Positions 7,834 through 13,402 of a DNA stretch of 14,183 bases are shown piece after piece; the stretch's first letter is position 1; each line of letters opens with the position of its first letter. The DNA is from Clostridiales bacterium (lineage in GTDB: Bacteria > Bacillota_A > Clostridia > Saccharofermentanales > Saccharofermentanaceae), in assembly GCA_017649745.1 (NCBI GenBank), contig JAGCGE010000203.1, forward strand, positions 1 to 14,183, given 5' to 3'. The translations under genes were made by a program, and so were the position numbers. The notes beneath the pieces are model-generated. The model had not been told where the DNA came from and searched no databases. It saw only the letters and a list, made by a program, of their open reading frames with translations.

Positions 7834-7910
7834 GATTGTGTAGCTCAGCTGGATAGAGCGTCCGCCTCCTAAGCGGAAGGCCAGCGGTTCGAATCCGCTC
7901 ACGATCACCA
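7834..7910 (+). tRNA. tRNA-Arg (anticodon CCT)
   Basis: A complete cloverleaf reads from the sequence. The acceptor strands GATTGTG (7834-7840) and CACGATC (7900-7906) pair at all seven positions, with one G-T. The D-arm is GCTC/GAGC. The anticodon stem TCCGC/GCGGA flanks the loop CTCCTAA, giving anticodon CCT, which reads AGG. The T-arm is AGCGG-TTCGAAT-CCGCT. The discriminator is A7907, and CCA is encoded at 7908-7910. It has its own promoter and terminator. The antisense of this gene is a known source of false protein predictions, and one such frame is rejected here. Confidence 0.97.
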
Positions 7911-7919
7911 ATGAAGACA

Positions 7920-7950
7920 GGGCTTTCGGGATTTACCGAAGCCCTTTTTT
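7920..7950 (+). terminator. intrinsic terminator of tRNA-Arg
   Basis: GGGCTTTCGG (7920-7929) pairs with CCGAAGCCC (7936-7944) with one bulged T, a 6-base loop, then six T. It starts 10 bases after the CCA end. Confidence 0.88.
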
Positions 7951-7963
7951 CATGCCCTGAGAG

Positions 7964-7983
7964 TGGTTGAAGATGGTTGAAGA
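7964..7983 (+). repeat. tandem 10-bp direct repeat TGGTTGAAGA x2
   Basis: Two exact, abutting copies of TGGTTGAAGA (7964-7973, 7974-7983), about 80 bases after the tRNA anticodon arm. A related pair occurs at 8139-8159. Short tandem direct repeats beside a tRNA resemble the arm-type binding sites of tyrosine integrases; that role is inferred. Confidence 0.7.
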
Positions 7984-8032
7984 TTCCGCAAAAGCCCGAG
8001 TTTATTAGGTGTTCATTTTTCAGGCAGCATCT

Positions 8033-8059
8033 GCCTTCCGCCTTTGAGGCGGAAGGCCA
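8033..8059 (+). repeat. degenerate copy of the tRNA-Arg anticodon arm / perfect hairpin
   Basis: TCCGCCT (8037-8043) and GCGGAAGGCCA (8049-8059) repeat 7861-7867 and 7873-7883 of the tRNA gene at the same offset of 176. With one further match in the 5 intervening bases, this gives 19 of 23 identical. The copy is also a perfect inverted repeat, GCCTTCCGCC-TTTGA-GGCGGAAGGC (8033-8057), without a U-tract. It may be a remnant attachment site or a decayed duplication; independent hairpin origin is possible because both are stem-forming sequences. Confidence 0.55.
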
Positions 8060-8138
8060 ATGCTCGTTCCTGTTAGTAATATCTAATAAAATCAATGCTT
8101 TCATTGGCTTCAGACACATGTTTCTCTTCTCAAAAAAG

Positions 8139-8160
8139 TGGTTGATAGATGGTTGAAGAT
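8139..8160 (+). repeat. second pair of TGGTTGAAGA-type direct repeats
   Basis: TGGTTGATAGA (8139-8149, one extra T) is followed directly by TGGTTGAAGA (8150-8159). The offsets from the first pair are 175 and 176, the same as for the anticodon-arm copy. Confidence 0.7.
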
Positions 8161-8170
8161 TTAAAGAAAG

Positions 8171-8205
8171 AGGCTGTCTCAATCCCAATGAGACAGCCTT
8201 CTTTT
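8171..8205 (-). terminator. bidirectional terminator after the XRE/membrane module
   Basis: AGGCTGTCTCA (8171-8181) and TGAGACAGCCT (8189-8199) form a perfect 11-bp stem with a 7-base loop. T-rich tails follow on both strands (TCTTTTT on plus; CTCTTTCTTT on minus). It lies just beyond the stop of the minus-strand gene 8205-8582. Confidence 0.82.
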
Positions 8206-8582
8206 TACTCTTTTACAAGTGTCAGTCCGTCGATCGAATCGAGGCGGAATATCTTCTGCAAAGTGTTCTTCGGTGTCGTGACCTCCACTAAGATCCAGTT
8301 TTCATCAGCATCGATGATCACATTCTTTCCTTTTTGGGTGTTTCCGTATGTAATGACATCAGAATCCCAGCAGTCTTCCTTGAACGATATCTTTACGCTC
8401 TGGCCGACATAGTCTGAAGCGATCTTTGCAAGCGACTCCTTGGATATCGCAAAAGACGTTCCCTTAGTTTGAGCAAGTGCATCCTCGAGTCTTTTAATGC
8501 GCTTCTTCAGGCCGGACTGGGAGCAAAATGCAATGAAGCCGAAAAGGCCAAACACAAAACCTATATATCCGAATGTTTCCAT
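8205..8582 (-). CDS. small single-TM protein with a C-terminal domain shared with the adjacent XRE regulator, 125 aa
   Basis: N-terminal hydrophobic segment (about 5-22, YIGFVFGLFGFIAFC), then a Lys/Arg/Glu/Leu-rich, possibly coiled-coil linker (24-39), then a C-terminal domain (about 60-123) rich in alternating hydrophobic residues, probably beta. This domain starts GQSVKISFKED and ends KIFRLDSIDGLTLVKE. It matches the C-terminus of the upstream regulator (GKKVKLSYCED; KLIPVSSILSFEIVKED). With one N-terminal helix the domain is probably cytoplasmic. The gene starts one base after the regulator's TGA, and its ribosome-binding site AAGGAGG is the regulator's last two codons plus the next base, so the two are tightly coupled. 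Family name unknown to me. Confidence 0.8.
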   Translation of the reverse strand: METFGYIGFVFGLFGFIAFCSQSGLKKRIKRLEDALAQTKGTSFAISKESLAKIASDYVGQSVKISFKEDCWDSDVITYGNTQKGKNVIIDADENWILVEVTTPKNTLQKIFRLDSIDGLTLVKE

Positions 8583-8583
8583 G

Positions 8584-9042
8584 TCAGTCCTCCTTAACGA
8601 TCTCGAATGAGAGGATCGATGATACGGGGATCAGCTTTTCGATCGTCTCACCCCTTTTGGTCACGGAAGAGATCTTCATCCAGTATCCCTCAAAATCTTC
8701 AACGGTAACGGGTCTGTCGAACAGATCGATATCCTCCTGATCCTCGCAGTAACTGAGCTTCACCTTTTTGCCCCTGATGCTCTCAAGAATTTTGCTGACG
8801 GTTTTAGAGGGAGCAGCGGCAGCAACATTGCCCTGATCTTCCTGATCGTCCTTGAGAAGATAATCGCAGCTCACTCCGAGGATCGTTGCTATGTCAGGTA
8901 TCTTATCTATGTCGGGCATTACGGTGCCTGCTTCCCATCTGCTGACGGTCTGTCTTGTTACCGAAAGTTTTTCCGCAAATTCGATCTGGGTCATTCCCAT
9001 ATCCTTTCTTTTTGCGGCTATCTTATATCCCATGTTATTCAT
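8584..9042 (-). CDS. XRE-family transcriptional regulator with C-terminal partner domain, 152 aa
   Basis: Residues 8-62 are a Cro/CI-type helix-turn-helix: KRKDMGMTQIEFAEKLSVTR, QTVSRWEAGTVMPDI, LGVSCDYLL. It should bind DNA as a dimer. Residues 91-150 are a separate, beta-rich-looking domain with GKKVKLSYCED, VTVEDFEGYWMKI and KLIPVSSILSFEIV, related to the C-terminal domain of the next gene. ATG 9042 was chosen because AGGAGG (9050-9055 on the plus strand) is 7 bases before it; ATG 9048 is only 1 base from that site, and the open frame to 9135 has no such site. It is first gene of a two-gene operon with promoter at 9090-9118. A 23-bp dyad at 9136-9158 is a plausible operator. The ligand or signal is unknown. 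Confidence 0.88.
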   Translation of the reverse strand: MNNMGYKIAAKRKDMGMTQIEFAEKLSVTRQTVSRWEAGTVMPDIDKIPDIATILGVSCDYLLKDDQEDQGNVAAAAPSKTVSKILESIRGKKVKLSYCEDQEDIDLFDRPVTVEDFEGYWMKISSVTKRGETIEKLIPVSSILSFEIVKED

Positions 9043-9089
9043 TCTCATTCCTCCTGATGTTGTCATGAGCAGCGCTGTTTTCTGTGCCG

Positions 9090-9118
9090 ATTTTACGAAA
9101 AAAGCTCTGCAAGGACAA
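9090..9118 (-). promoter_or_regulatory. promoter of the XRE/membrane operon
   Basis: On the minus strand TTGTCC (9113-9118) and TAAAAT (9090-9095) are 17 bp apart, 4/6 and 5/6 matches. This gives a leader of about 40 bases before ATG 9042. Confidence 0.55.
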
Positions 9119-9135
9119 GAAATTCTCCTGTTCAA

Positions 9136-9158
9136 AATGTAACACGGCGGTTTACATT
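9136..9158. promoter_or_regulatory. 23-bp dyad, candidate operator
   Basis: AATGTAA (9136-9142) and TTACATT (9152-9158) are perfect 7-bp inverted arms around a 9-bp spacer. They lie immediately upstream of the -35 of the XRE operon. The same 7-mer recurs at 9265-9271 and 9328-9334. Binding by the adjacent XRE protein is inferred. Confidence 0.5.
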
Positions 9159-9181
9159 ACCCGTATTTCGGGCAAAAAACA

Positions 9182-9215
9182 GGGGCTATCTACAAAAATG
9201 AGACACCCCCTTTTT
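9182..9215. terminator. terminator-like hairpin in the divergent intergenic region
   Basis: GGGG (9182-9185) pairs with CCCC (9206-9209), and TATCT (9187-9191) pairs imperfectly with AGACA (9201-9205). A T-run follows (9211-9215), and a T-run also follows on the minus strand (TGTTTTTTG). No gene reads into it from either side in the window, so it probably insulates the two divergent units. Part of it (AATGAGACA) resembles the hairpin at 8171-8199. Confidence 0.5.
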
Positions 9216-9277
9216 GTTGATTTGGAAGTGTGCTCGATATAATTTTATACAAAACTAAGGATGATTACATTGTTTAC

Positions 9278-9335
9278 AATTTTGAGACCAGTCAATTTGA
9301 GATGTATTGGTATTTTTCATTACTTCAATGTAATG
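9278..9335. repeat. direct repeat and dyad upstream of the peptidase operon
   Basis: CAATTTGAGA occurs at 9278-9287 and 9293-9302 (15-bp period). An inverted repeat CATTAC-TTCAAT-GTAATG lies at 9318-9335. All are within 100 bp upstream of the -10 at 9369 and contain no reading frame. Together with 9136-9215 they account for most of the 380-bp gene-free stretch 9043-9425. A regulatory role is inferred from position. Confidence 0.5.
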
Positions 9336-9365
9336 CCGAATACATATAAGAGTTCTTTACCCGGA

Positions 9366-9374
9366 TGATATAAT
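9366..9374 (+). promoter_or_regulatory. extended -10 promoter of the four-gene operon
   Basis: TGATATAAT is a full extended -10. No convincing -35 is seen 16-18 bp upstream. Transcription should start near 9381, at the beginning of the purine-rich leader repeat. Confidence 0.6.
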
Positions 9375-9379
9375 TTATC

Positions 9380-9414
9380 TGAGGGAGAGAGCCCTTGGTA
9401 TAGAAAATAAACAG
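9380..9414 (+). repeat. leader repeat, copy A
   Basis: 35 bp related to 13470-13504 (27 of 35 identical, no gaps). Shared blocks are TGAGGGAG, GA, CC, TT, GT, GAAAATA and ACAG. Both copies sit 5-9 bases after an extended -10 element. The TGAGGGAG block looks like a ribosome-binding site but is more than 30 bases before the gene's ATG. Confidence 0.65.
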
Positions 9415-9425
9415 TTTTATTGACT

Positions 9426-9884
9426 ATGACAGATCAGGATTTGAAGAGGAATATCATTTTGAAAAAGGGACTACAGATTCTATATTATGTTTCAGTTGTA
9501 ATCAGCGCTTTGGTGGGGCTGTGGCATTTTTTTGTACCATGGATGTTTCAATGGTACGACTACCTTCCAACGCAATACAGGAACCTTATAGTCGGGATTG
9601 ATTATACGAACTATTGCTTTTCGTTGTTGCTGTTTGGTCTGAGCGTAATGTTGATATTGTTAGGCAAAAGAGCTTTGGCAATGAACCGGGAAGTGATTTA
9701 TTTCTATTTCTTTCTTACGGTGGTTTGGATTTTCAGAGCATGCCTTGCCAGTTTCATTGAGCCGTGGCCGTTGCAGCCAATCCCGGCAGCTGCGATCGGG
9801 CAGCTGATCGCATCAGATGTATTGGCTGTCATGATGATAGTTGTCAGTGTTAGCTTTGTCAGAGAACTCAGAAGAAAAACATAG
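9426..9884 (+). CDS. small membrane protein with four predicted TM segments, 152 aa
   Basis: Not recognised. About 17 polar residues (MTDQDLKRNIILKKGLQ) precede hydrophobic segments at roughly 18-40, 60-78, 88-108 and 120-142. It ends VRELRRKT, positive and so probably cytoplasmic. Loops are rich in Trp, Tyr and Phe (WHFFVPWMFQWYDYLP; FIEPWPLQPIP). ATG 9426 is used; a TTG at 9420 in frame is possible. Neither has a good ribosome-binding site: the nearest purine-rich block is 36 bases upstream in the leader repeat. A short frame from 9394 in that leader ends at TGA 9421-9423, just before the ATG, so coupled initiation is conceivable. It is first gene of the run with the S66 peptidase, 58 bases upstream of it. 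The shared transcript suggests a link to envelope or peptide processing, but that is inference. Confidence 0.72.
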   Translation: MTDQDLKRNIILKKGLQILYYVSVVISALVGLWHFFVPWMFQWYDYLPTQYRNLIVGIDYTNYCFSLLLFGLSVMLILLGKRALAMNREVIYFYFFLTVVWIFRACLASFIEPWPLQPIPAAAIGQLIASDVLAVMMIVVSVSFVRELRRKT

Positions 9885-9942
9885 AGCGGATTATTATCAG
9901 GAAAATAATACAAGACCTAGCAGAATTCAAGGAGGAAGCAAA

Positions 9943-11019
9943 ATGAAAGAACTGATCATTCCATCAAAACTGAACGAGGGTGATACTGTAGCTTTCATAT
10001 CGATCTCGGGCGGCCGTGCCGGTGATGAAGATATGCTTCCAAGATACCTGTTGGGTAAAAGAAGATTCGAAAGGATCTTTAATGTAAAGGTGGTTGAAAC
10101 TCCTCATGCGCTTAAGGGAAGCAGTTACCTTTATGAGCATCCCGAGAAAAGAGCCGAAGACCTGATGTGGGCTTTGAAGGATGATTCGATCAAAGGAATC
10201 ATATGCAATCAGGGCGGAGATGATTCCTACCGCGTTCTTCCGTATATCGATCCGAAGGTCATTCATGATAATCCCAAAGTATTTATGGGCTTTTCCGATA
10301 TTGCCACATGGATGGCTGTGTTTACATATGCTGGAGTCCGTGCTTATTACGGTCCTACAGTCCTTACACCGCTCGCACAGCCAGGAAAACTTGATGAGTA
10401 CACCGAAAATGCGATCAGGCGGACACTGTTTTCGACTGAGGTAATAGGCGAGATCAAACCGGCAGAAAAGACAACGCCCATTGATTGGACTACCACATAC
10501 AAGATCGATGGAGTGCAGTATGAACGCTTTCCTGATAATGATGAGATCGAAGATTTAAGAGATCCGATTCCCTGGACAAAAGGATCTGGCTACAAGGTAT
10601 TGCAGGGGACTGGAAAAGTCAGAGGTCATGTTATCCCTGTTTGTGGAGGACCTCTCTGGCAGATAATGGGAACGAAGTTTTTCCCGGGTCCTGATGTTTG
10701 GGAAGATTCCATTATTGCGCTGGAACACTGTAACATCTATGACAGTAAACTGGCCGGATTACATGAGCTTCGTGCATTTGCTGCGGCCGGAGTGTTTGAT
10801 AAAGCCAAAGCCGTGATCACAGGCCCGATGGATGATGACAGCAGGGAAACGATACTGAAGGTTATATGTAAGGAAGTAAACAGACCGGATATGGTTATAT
10901 TGGAAAATGTAGATTACATTCACAGAACACCTATGACCGTATTGCCTGTCGGCGCTCTGATGGAGATAGACTGTGATGCTCCGGGAATAGAAATACTCGA
11001 ATCCGGGGTGGTCAGTTAA
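9943..11019 (+). CDS. S66-family serine peptidase (LD-carboxypeptidase / MccF-like), 358 aa
   Basis: S66 peptidases cleave either L,D-peptide bonds of murein tetrapeptides (LdcA) or peptidyl-nucleotide antibiotics (MccF, microcin C immunity). ATG 9943 follows AAGGAGG at good spacing; the frame is open to 9841 but overlaps the previous gene. The N-terminal half has GIICNQGGDDSYRVLPYID and then the nucleophile elbow GFSDIATW, with Ser118. The C-terminal half has VCGGPLWQIMGTKFFP, then IIALEHCN with Glu261, and YIHRTPMTVLPVG with His327. So the complete Ser-Glu-His triad is visible. The residue before the His is Ile rather than the usual Gly. There is no signal peptide, so a cytoplasmic enzyme is likely. 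The residue 85-120 region and overall length fit the MccF-like branch better than short LdcA, but I cannot settle the substrate. Second gene of the operon. Confidence 0.9.
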   Translation: MKELIIPSKLNEGDTVAFISISGGRAGDEDMLPRYLLGKRRFERIFNVKVVETPHALKGSSYLYEHPEKRAEDLMWALKDDSIKGIICNQGGDDSYRVLPYIDPKVIHDNPKVFMGFSDIATWMAVFTYAGVRAYYGPTVLTPLAQPGKLDEYTENAIRRTLFSTEVIGEIKPAEKTTPIDWTTTYKIDGVQYERFPDNDEIEDLRDPIPWTKGSGYKVLQGTGKVRGHVIPVCGGPLWQIMGTKFFPGPDVWEDSIIALEHCNIYDSKLAGLHELRAFAAAGVFDKAKAVITGPMDDDSRETILKVICKEVNRPDMVILENVDYIHRTPMTVLPVGALMEIDCDAPGIEILESGVVS

Positions 11020-11058
11020 ATCAGCAGTATTACAAATCGTGCATGGAAGGAAGATACT

Positions 11059-11622
11059 ATGAGTTCATTATTGGGTTCAACTCTTAATACGAGGGCCTTG
11101 CCTGTTGGATCTATGCGGTATGTAAGAAGTGATTATCCGGGAAATCTGTCTGATTCAGAGATTAAGTGGCTTCTCGAAAAAAATATCACGACCATCGTGG
11201 ATCTTCGTGAAGAAAAAGAATACGTTGCCTTGCCGTGCAGACTTGAAAATGAAGAGGGGTTTATATACTATCATCTTCCGGTGACAGGCGGCGGAGATAC
11301 TCCGGAGTCTCCTGAGGCTGTGGTTAAGACTTATCTGGGGATGCTGGATGAACAGATGGATAAGATCGTCAGTACCATAATGAAGGCAGAAAGTAATGTC
11401 ATGTATTTCTGCGGGGCAGGAAAAGACCGGACGGGAGTTGTATCGGCGCTTATCTTAAAGAAACTCGGATATAGCGATCAGACGGTCATCGACGATTACA
11501 TGGAATCAAAAGATAACCTGATGGGATTTCTTAGAGCATACGTTAAGGATCACCCGGAAATAGACATAAACATCATCATTCCGAATGAGAATAATATCAA
11601 GGTGATCCTGGAGTCTTTTTGA
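11059..11622 (+). CDS. tyrosine-phosphatase-family protein (Cys-x5-Arg), 187 aa
   Basis: Protein tyrosine/dual-specificity phosphatase fold. YFCGAGKDRTGVVSAL carries the P-loop Cys118-x5-Arg124 followed by Thr-Gly, which binds and attacks the phosphate ester through Cys. Upstream, IVDLREEKEY (about 46-55) matches the conserved DLR of bacterial Y_phosphatase3/IphP-like enzymes. The start SSLLGSTLNTRALPVG is also typical of that group. The substrate could be phosphotyrosine proteins, phosphoinositides or other phosphoesters. No signal peptide. ATG 11059 has GGAAGGA about 8 bases upstream; the gap from the peptidase gene is 39 bases, so it is the third gene of the same run. Complete; catalytic residues intact. 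Confidence 0.88.
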   Translation: MSSLLGSTLNTRALPVGSMRYVRSDYPGNLSDSEIKWLLEKNITTIVDLREEKEYVALPCRLENEEGFIYYHLPVTGGGDTPESPEAVVKTYLGMLDEQMDKIVSTIMKAESNVMYFCGAGKDRTGVVSALILKKLGYSDQTVIDDYMESKDNLMGFLRAYVKDHPEIDINIIIPNENNIKVILESF

Positions 11623-11682
11623 GTATAGAATATCAACAGGAAAACAGACTATGGATCTCACGTGCTTATAAGGAACAGAGAA

Positions 11683-12264
11683 ATGAATAAAGATTATCTT
11701 TCGGAAACAAAAACAATAAACTATGGCGATCCCGTAATACAGGAAAAGGTATCCGAACTTAAGGCGGATACGGTAACAGCGATAGATTATATAGTTAAAG
11801 CCTATGAATTTGTCAGGGATGAGATCCCGCATTCATGGGATATCAGATCAACCGTTGTCTCCCGTAAAGCAAGTGATGTGCTGGAGAACAGGACAGGTAT
11901 CTGTTGGACCAAATCATGTCTTTTGGCCGCCTTGCTAAGAGCGAACGGAATACCCTCCGGGATCAGTTATCAACTGTTAACGAGAGCAGACGAAGATGAC
12001 AGCGAAGGATATATTATTCATGCATTAAACACCGTGTATCTGGAAGAGCAGAAAAAATGGATAAGACTTGATGCCCGTGGGAACAAGGAAAACGTTCATG
12101 CGGAGTTTAGCATTGAAGAAGAGCATCTTGCCTTTCCTGTCAGAGCCCGGCTTGGAGAGGTTGATTATCATGATAATGATCCCGATCTTGATGAAAGACT
12201 TGTAAGTATATTGAACAATAGTAGCAATATTTTAGAGATCACGACAGATTTTGCTATGAGGTGA
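11683..12264 (+). CDS. transglutaminase-like (papain-fold) protein, 193 aa
   Basis: Transglutaminase-core/papain-fold family, whose bacterial members are mostly cysteine peptidases or amidases. RTGICWTKSCLLAALLRANG gives the nucleophile Cys74 in the usual G-x-C-x3-(A/S)-x-L-x2-ALLRA-x-GIP setting. GYIIHALNTVYL gives His113, and KWIRLDARGN gives Asp130, so the Cys-His-Asp triad is complete. There is no signal peptide or membrane segment, so the enzyme should act in the cytoplasm. I use ATG 11683 with AAGGA 8 bases upstream; a GTG at 11662 would add 7 residues. It lies 60 bases after the phosphatase gene, last of the plus-strand run. No clear terminator follows. The natural substrate is not deducible. 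Confidence 0.87.
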   Translation: MNKDYLSETKTINYGDPVIQEKVSELKADTVTAIDYIVKAYEFVRDEIPHSWDIRSTVVSRKASDVLENRTGICWTKSCLLAALLRANGIPSGISYQLLTRADEDDSEGYIIHALNTVYLEEQKKWIRLDARGNKENVHAEFSIEEEHLAFPVRARLGEVDYHDNDPDLDERLVSILNNSSNILEITTDFAMR

Positions 12265-12292
12265 CGATCGCTGAATTGCCGGCAACATATAT

Positions 12293-12347
12293 ATGACGGT
12301 TTTTAAATCCCGGGAGTATAATATGACAAGACAGAGGTGATCCTTTG
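12293..12347 (+). promoter_or_regulatory. promoter plus extended ribosome-binding-site motif without a convincing gene
   Basis: ATGACG (12293-12298) and TATAAT (12317-12322) are 18 bp apart. AGAGGTGATCC (12333-12343) follows; 10 of its 11 bases match the complement of the 16S rRNA 3' end (GGATCACCTCC). A TTG at 12345 then opens 45 codons (to TAG 12480-12482) that run antisense into the flavodoxin gene and resemble no protein I know. It may be the start of a lost gene, or an antisense/small RNA promoter. Confidence 0.45.
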
Positions 12348-12381
12348 TCGATAAACTCAGGAATATATCTGCATAGACAAA

Positions 12382-12909
12382 TCACAGCCCCAATACAGCG
12401 TCGGTCAATTGGCGGATATTATCCTTGTTACAGTGATATTCGGCAGCATCGTAAGCTTTCAGAAGGTCGTCCTCATTCTTAGTGCGGTTCTTCATTGATT
12501 TAAGTTTCATCTTCAGCAGGGACATCATTATCTTGTGCTTGCCGTTGAGCTTATTGTAATCAAACCCTCCGCGCAGATAGAACATGGGGATGTTCTTCCG
12601 CATCTCGTCAGTGAAATTGTGACTCCAGACAGCTTCAAGATCTTCAGGATCTCCCGGGTTGGAGCCTGTCGCCCACACGAAGAGATGTTTGTCTTTGAGT
12701 TTATCGTAGTTCTTCTTGATCAGGTTGATGCCGTTTATCCCGATTGCGTAAAGGCCGCCGCCGTAAATTATCGTGTCGTACGACAGCAGGTCGTCGGGGC
12801 TTATTTCAGAGTATTCGCGAAGGTCGCAGGTGAGCTCTTCGGCTATCATTTCCGCATATGTTTTTGTGTAGCCATAAACGGAACGGTAAATTACGACGAT
12901 CTTATTCAT
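12382..12909 (-). CDS. flavodoxin-domain protein (HemG/Flavodoxin_5 type), 175 aa
   Basis: Short-chain flavodoxin fold that binds FMN non-covalently. MNKIVVIYRSVYGYTKTYAE has the first beta strand and the phosphate-binding loop (Y-x-S-x-x-G-x-T). DTIIYGGGLYAIGINGI is the second flavin loop, and LFVWATGSNPGD the third. The C-terminal part (LRGGFDYNKLNGKHKIMM) resembles proteins annotated as flavodoxin-domain or protoporphyrinogen-oxidase-like (HemG family), but heme synthesis cannot be claimed. ATG 12909 was chosen because GGAGGAG lies 6 bases upstream; the frame open to 13074 is a shadow of marR. The start overlaps the marR stop by 8 bases (12902-12909), indicating translational coupling. It is probably repressed by the MarR protein, so a redox- or toxicant-responsive role is a fair inference. 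Confidence 0.88.
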   Translation of the reverse strand: MNKIVVIYRSVYGYTKTYAEMIAEELTCDLREYSEISPDDLLSYDTIIYGGGLYAIGINGINLIKKNYDKLKDKHLFVWATGSNPGDPEDLEAVWSHNFTDEMRKNIPMFYLRGGFDYNKLNGKHKIMMSLLKMKLKSMKNRTKNEDDLLKAYDAAEYHCNKDNIRQLTDAVLGL

Positions 12910-13351
12910 TGATGTTCTCCTCCATTTTCTCAAGGGTCTTGAATGTTGCCTCGATCTGCTTGTCGGAAATCCCGGTGAAAAGCATATCAATGAAATCCAA
13001 TTCTTTTTTCTGATATTTTTTGGCCAAGCTGTCTGCCTTATTTGTAAGACGGATACGCAGTTTTCGCGCGTCATCGCTGTCGGGCCTGATCTCCAGATAG
13101 CCTTTCTCTTCGAGCTTTCCGGCGATACTCTTCACATTTTGATGCGAGCATCCCATGATCTCCGACAGTTCGTTTATTGTTGGTGCTCCGTTTTCGAAAA
13201 GGCGCAGGCAGATCATGAGGAAAAACTGCTTGCAGGTAATCTCTTCATAGAAGCGGTCGCCCACAGTCTGAAGGCGGTTGCTCATCGCGAAGAAGTACCC
13301 GAAAAGGGCGAATCTTTTGTCCATTGAATTGATCATCTCACGAGGTTCCAT
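12902..13351 (-). CDS. MarR-family transcriptional regulator, 149 aa
   Basis: Winged helix-turn-helix regulator of the MarR family. The helix-turn-helix is about residues 57-86 (APTINELSEIMGCSHQNVKS, IAGKLEEKGYLEI), and the wing is RPDSDDARKLRIRLT (about 89-103), with the family's D-x-R replaced by DDARK. Helices at both ends should form the dimer interface. Cys40, Cys48 and Cys68 are present, so thiol sensing is possible but not shown. ATG 13351 has AGGAG about 7 bases upstream. It is first gene of an operon with the overlapping flavodoxin gene. Two identical 14-bp palindromes lie on its own promoter, the usual autorepression layout. The divergently transcribed GyrI-like gene starts 191 bases away. 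Confidence 0.92.
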   Translation of the reverse strand: MEPREMINSMDKRFALFGYFFAMSNRLQTVGDRFYEEITCKQFFLMICLRLFENGAPTINELSEIMGCSHQNVKSIAGKLEEKGYLEIRPDSDDARKLRIRLTNKADSLAKKYQKKELDFIDMLFTGISDKQIEATFKTLEKMEENINE

Positions 13352-13368
13352 AACTGCTCCTTGAAATA

Positions 13369-13402
13369 TGTAATATGTTACACAACAATGTAATATGTTA
13401 CA
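13369..13402. promoter_or_regulatory. tandem palindromic operators for the MarR regulator
   Basis: TGTAATATGTTACA occurs twice, identically, at 13369-13382 and 13389-13402. The centres are 20 bp apart (two helical turns). The second copy fills the spacer and reaches the -10 of the marR promoter; the first lies at the start of the transcript. Size and symmetry suit two MarR dimers bound on one face of the DNA. Confidence 0.75.

Noticed and set aside
7808..8188. Minus-strand open frame of 126 codons across tRNA-Arg
   Set aside because: It is the antisense of the tRNA gene, its terminator and the repeats; its RERIRTAGLPLRRR stretch is a familiar artefact of tRNA antisense translation.
9043..9135. 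Longer start for the XRE regulator
   Set aside because: The extension overlaps the predicted promoter; AGGAGG is correctly placed only for ATG 9042.
12910..13074. Longer flavodoxin start inside marR
   Set aside because: The added residues are a shadow of marR and have no flavodoxin character; the fold starts at MNKIVVIY with its own ribosome-binding site.
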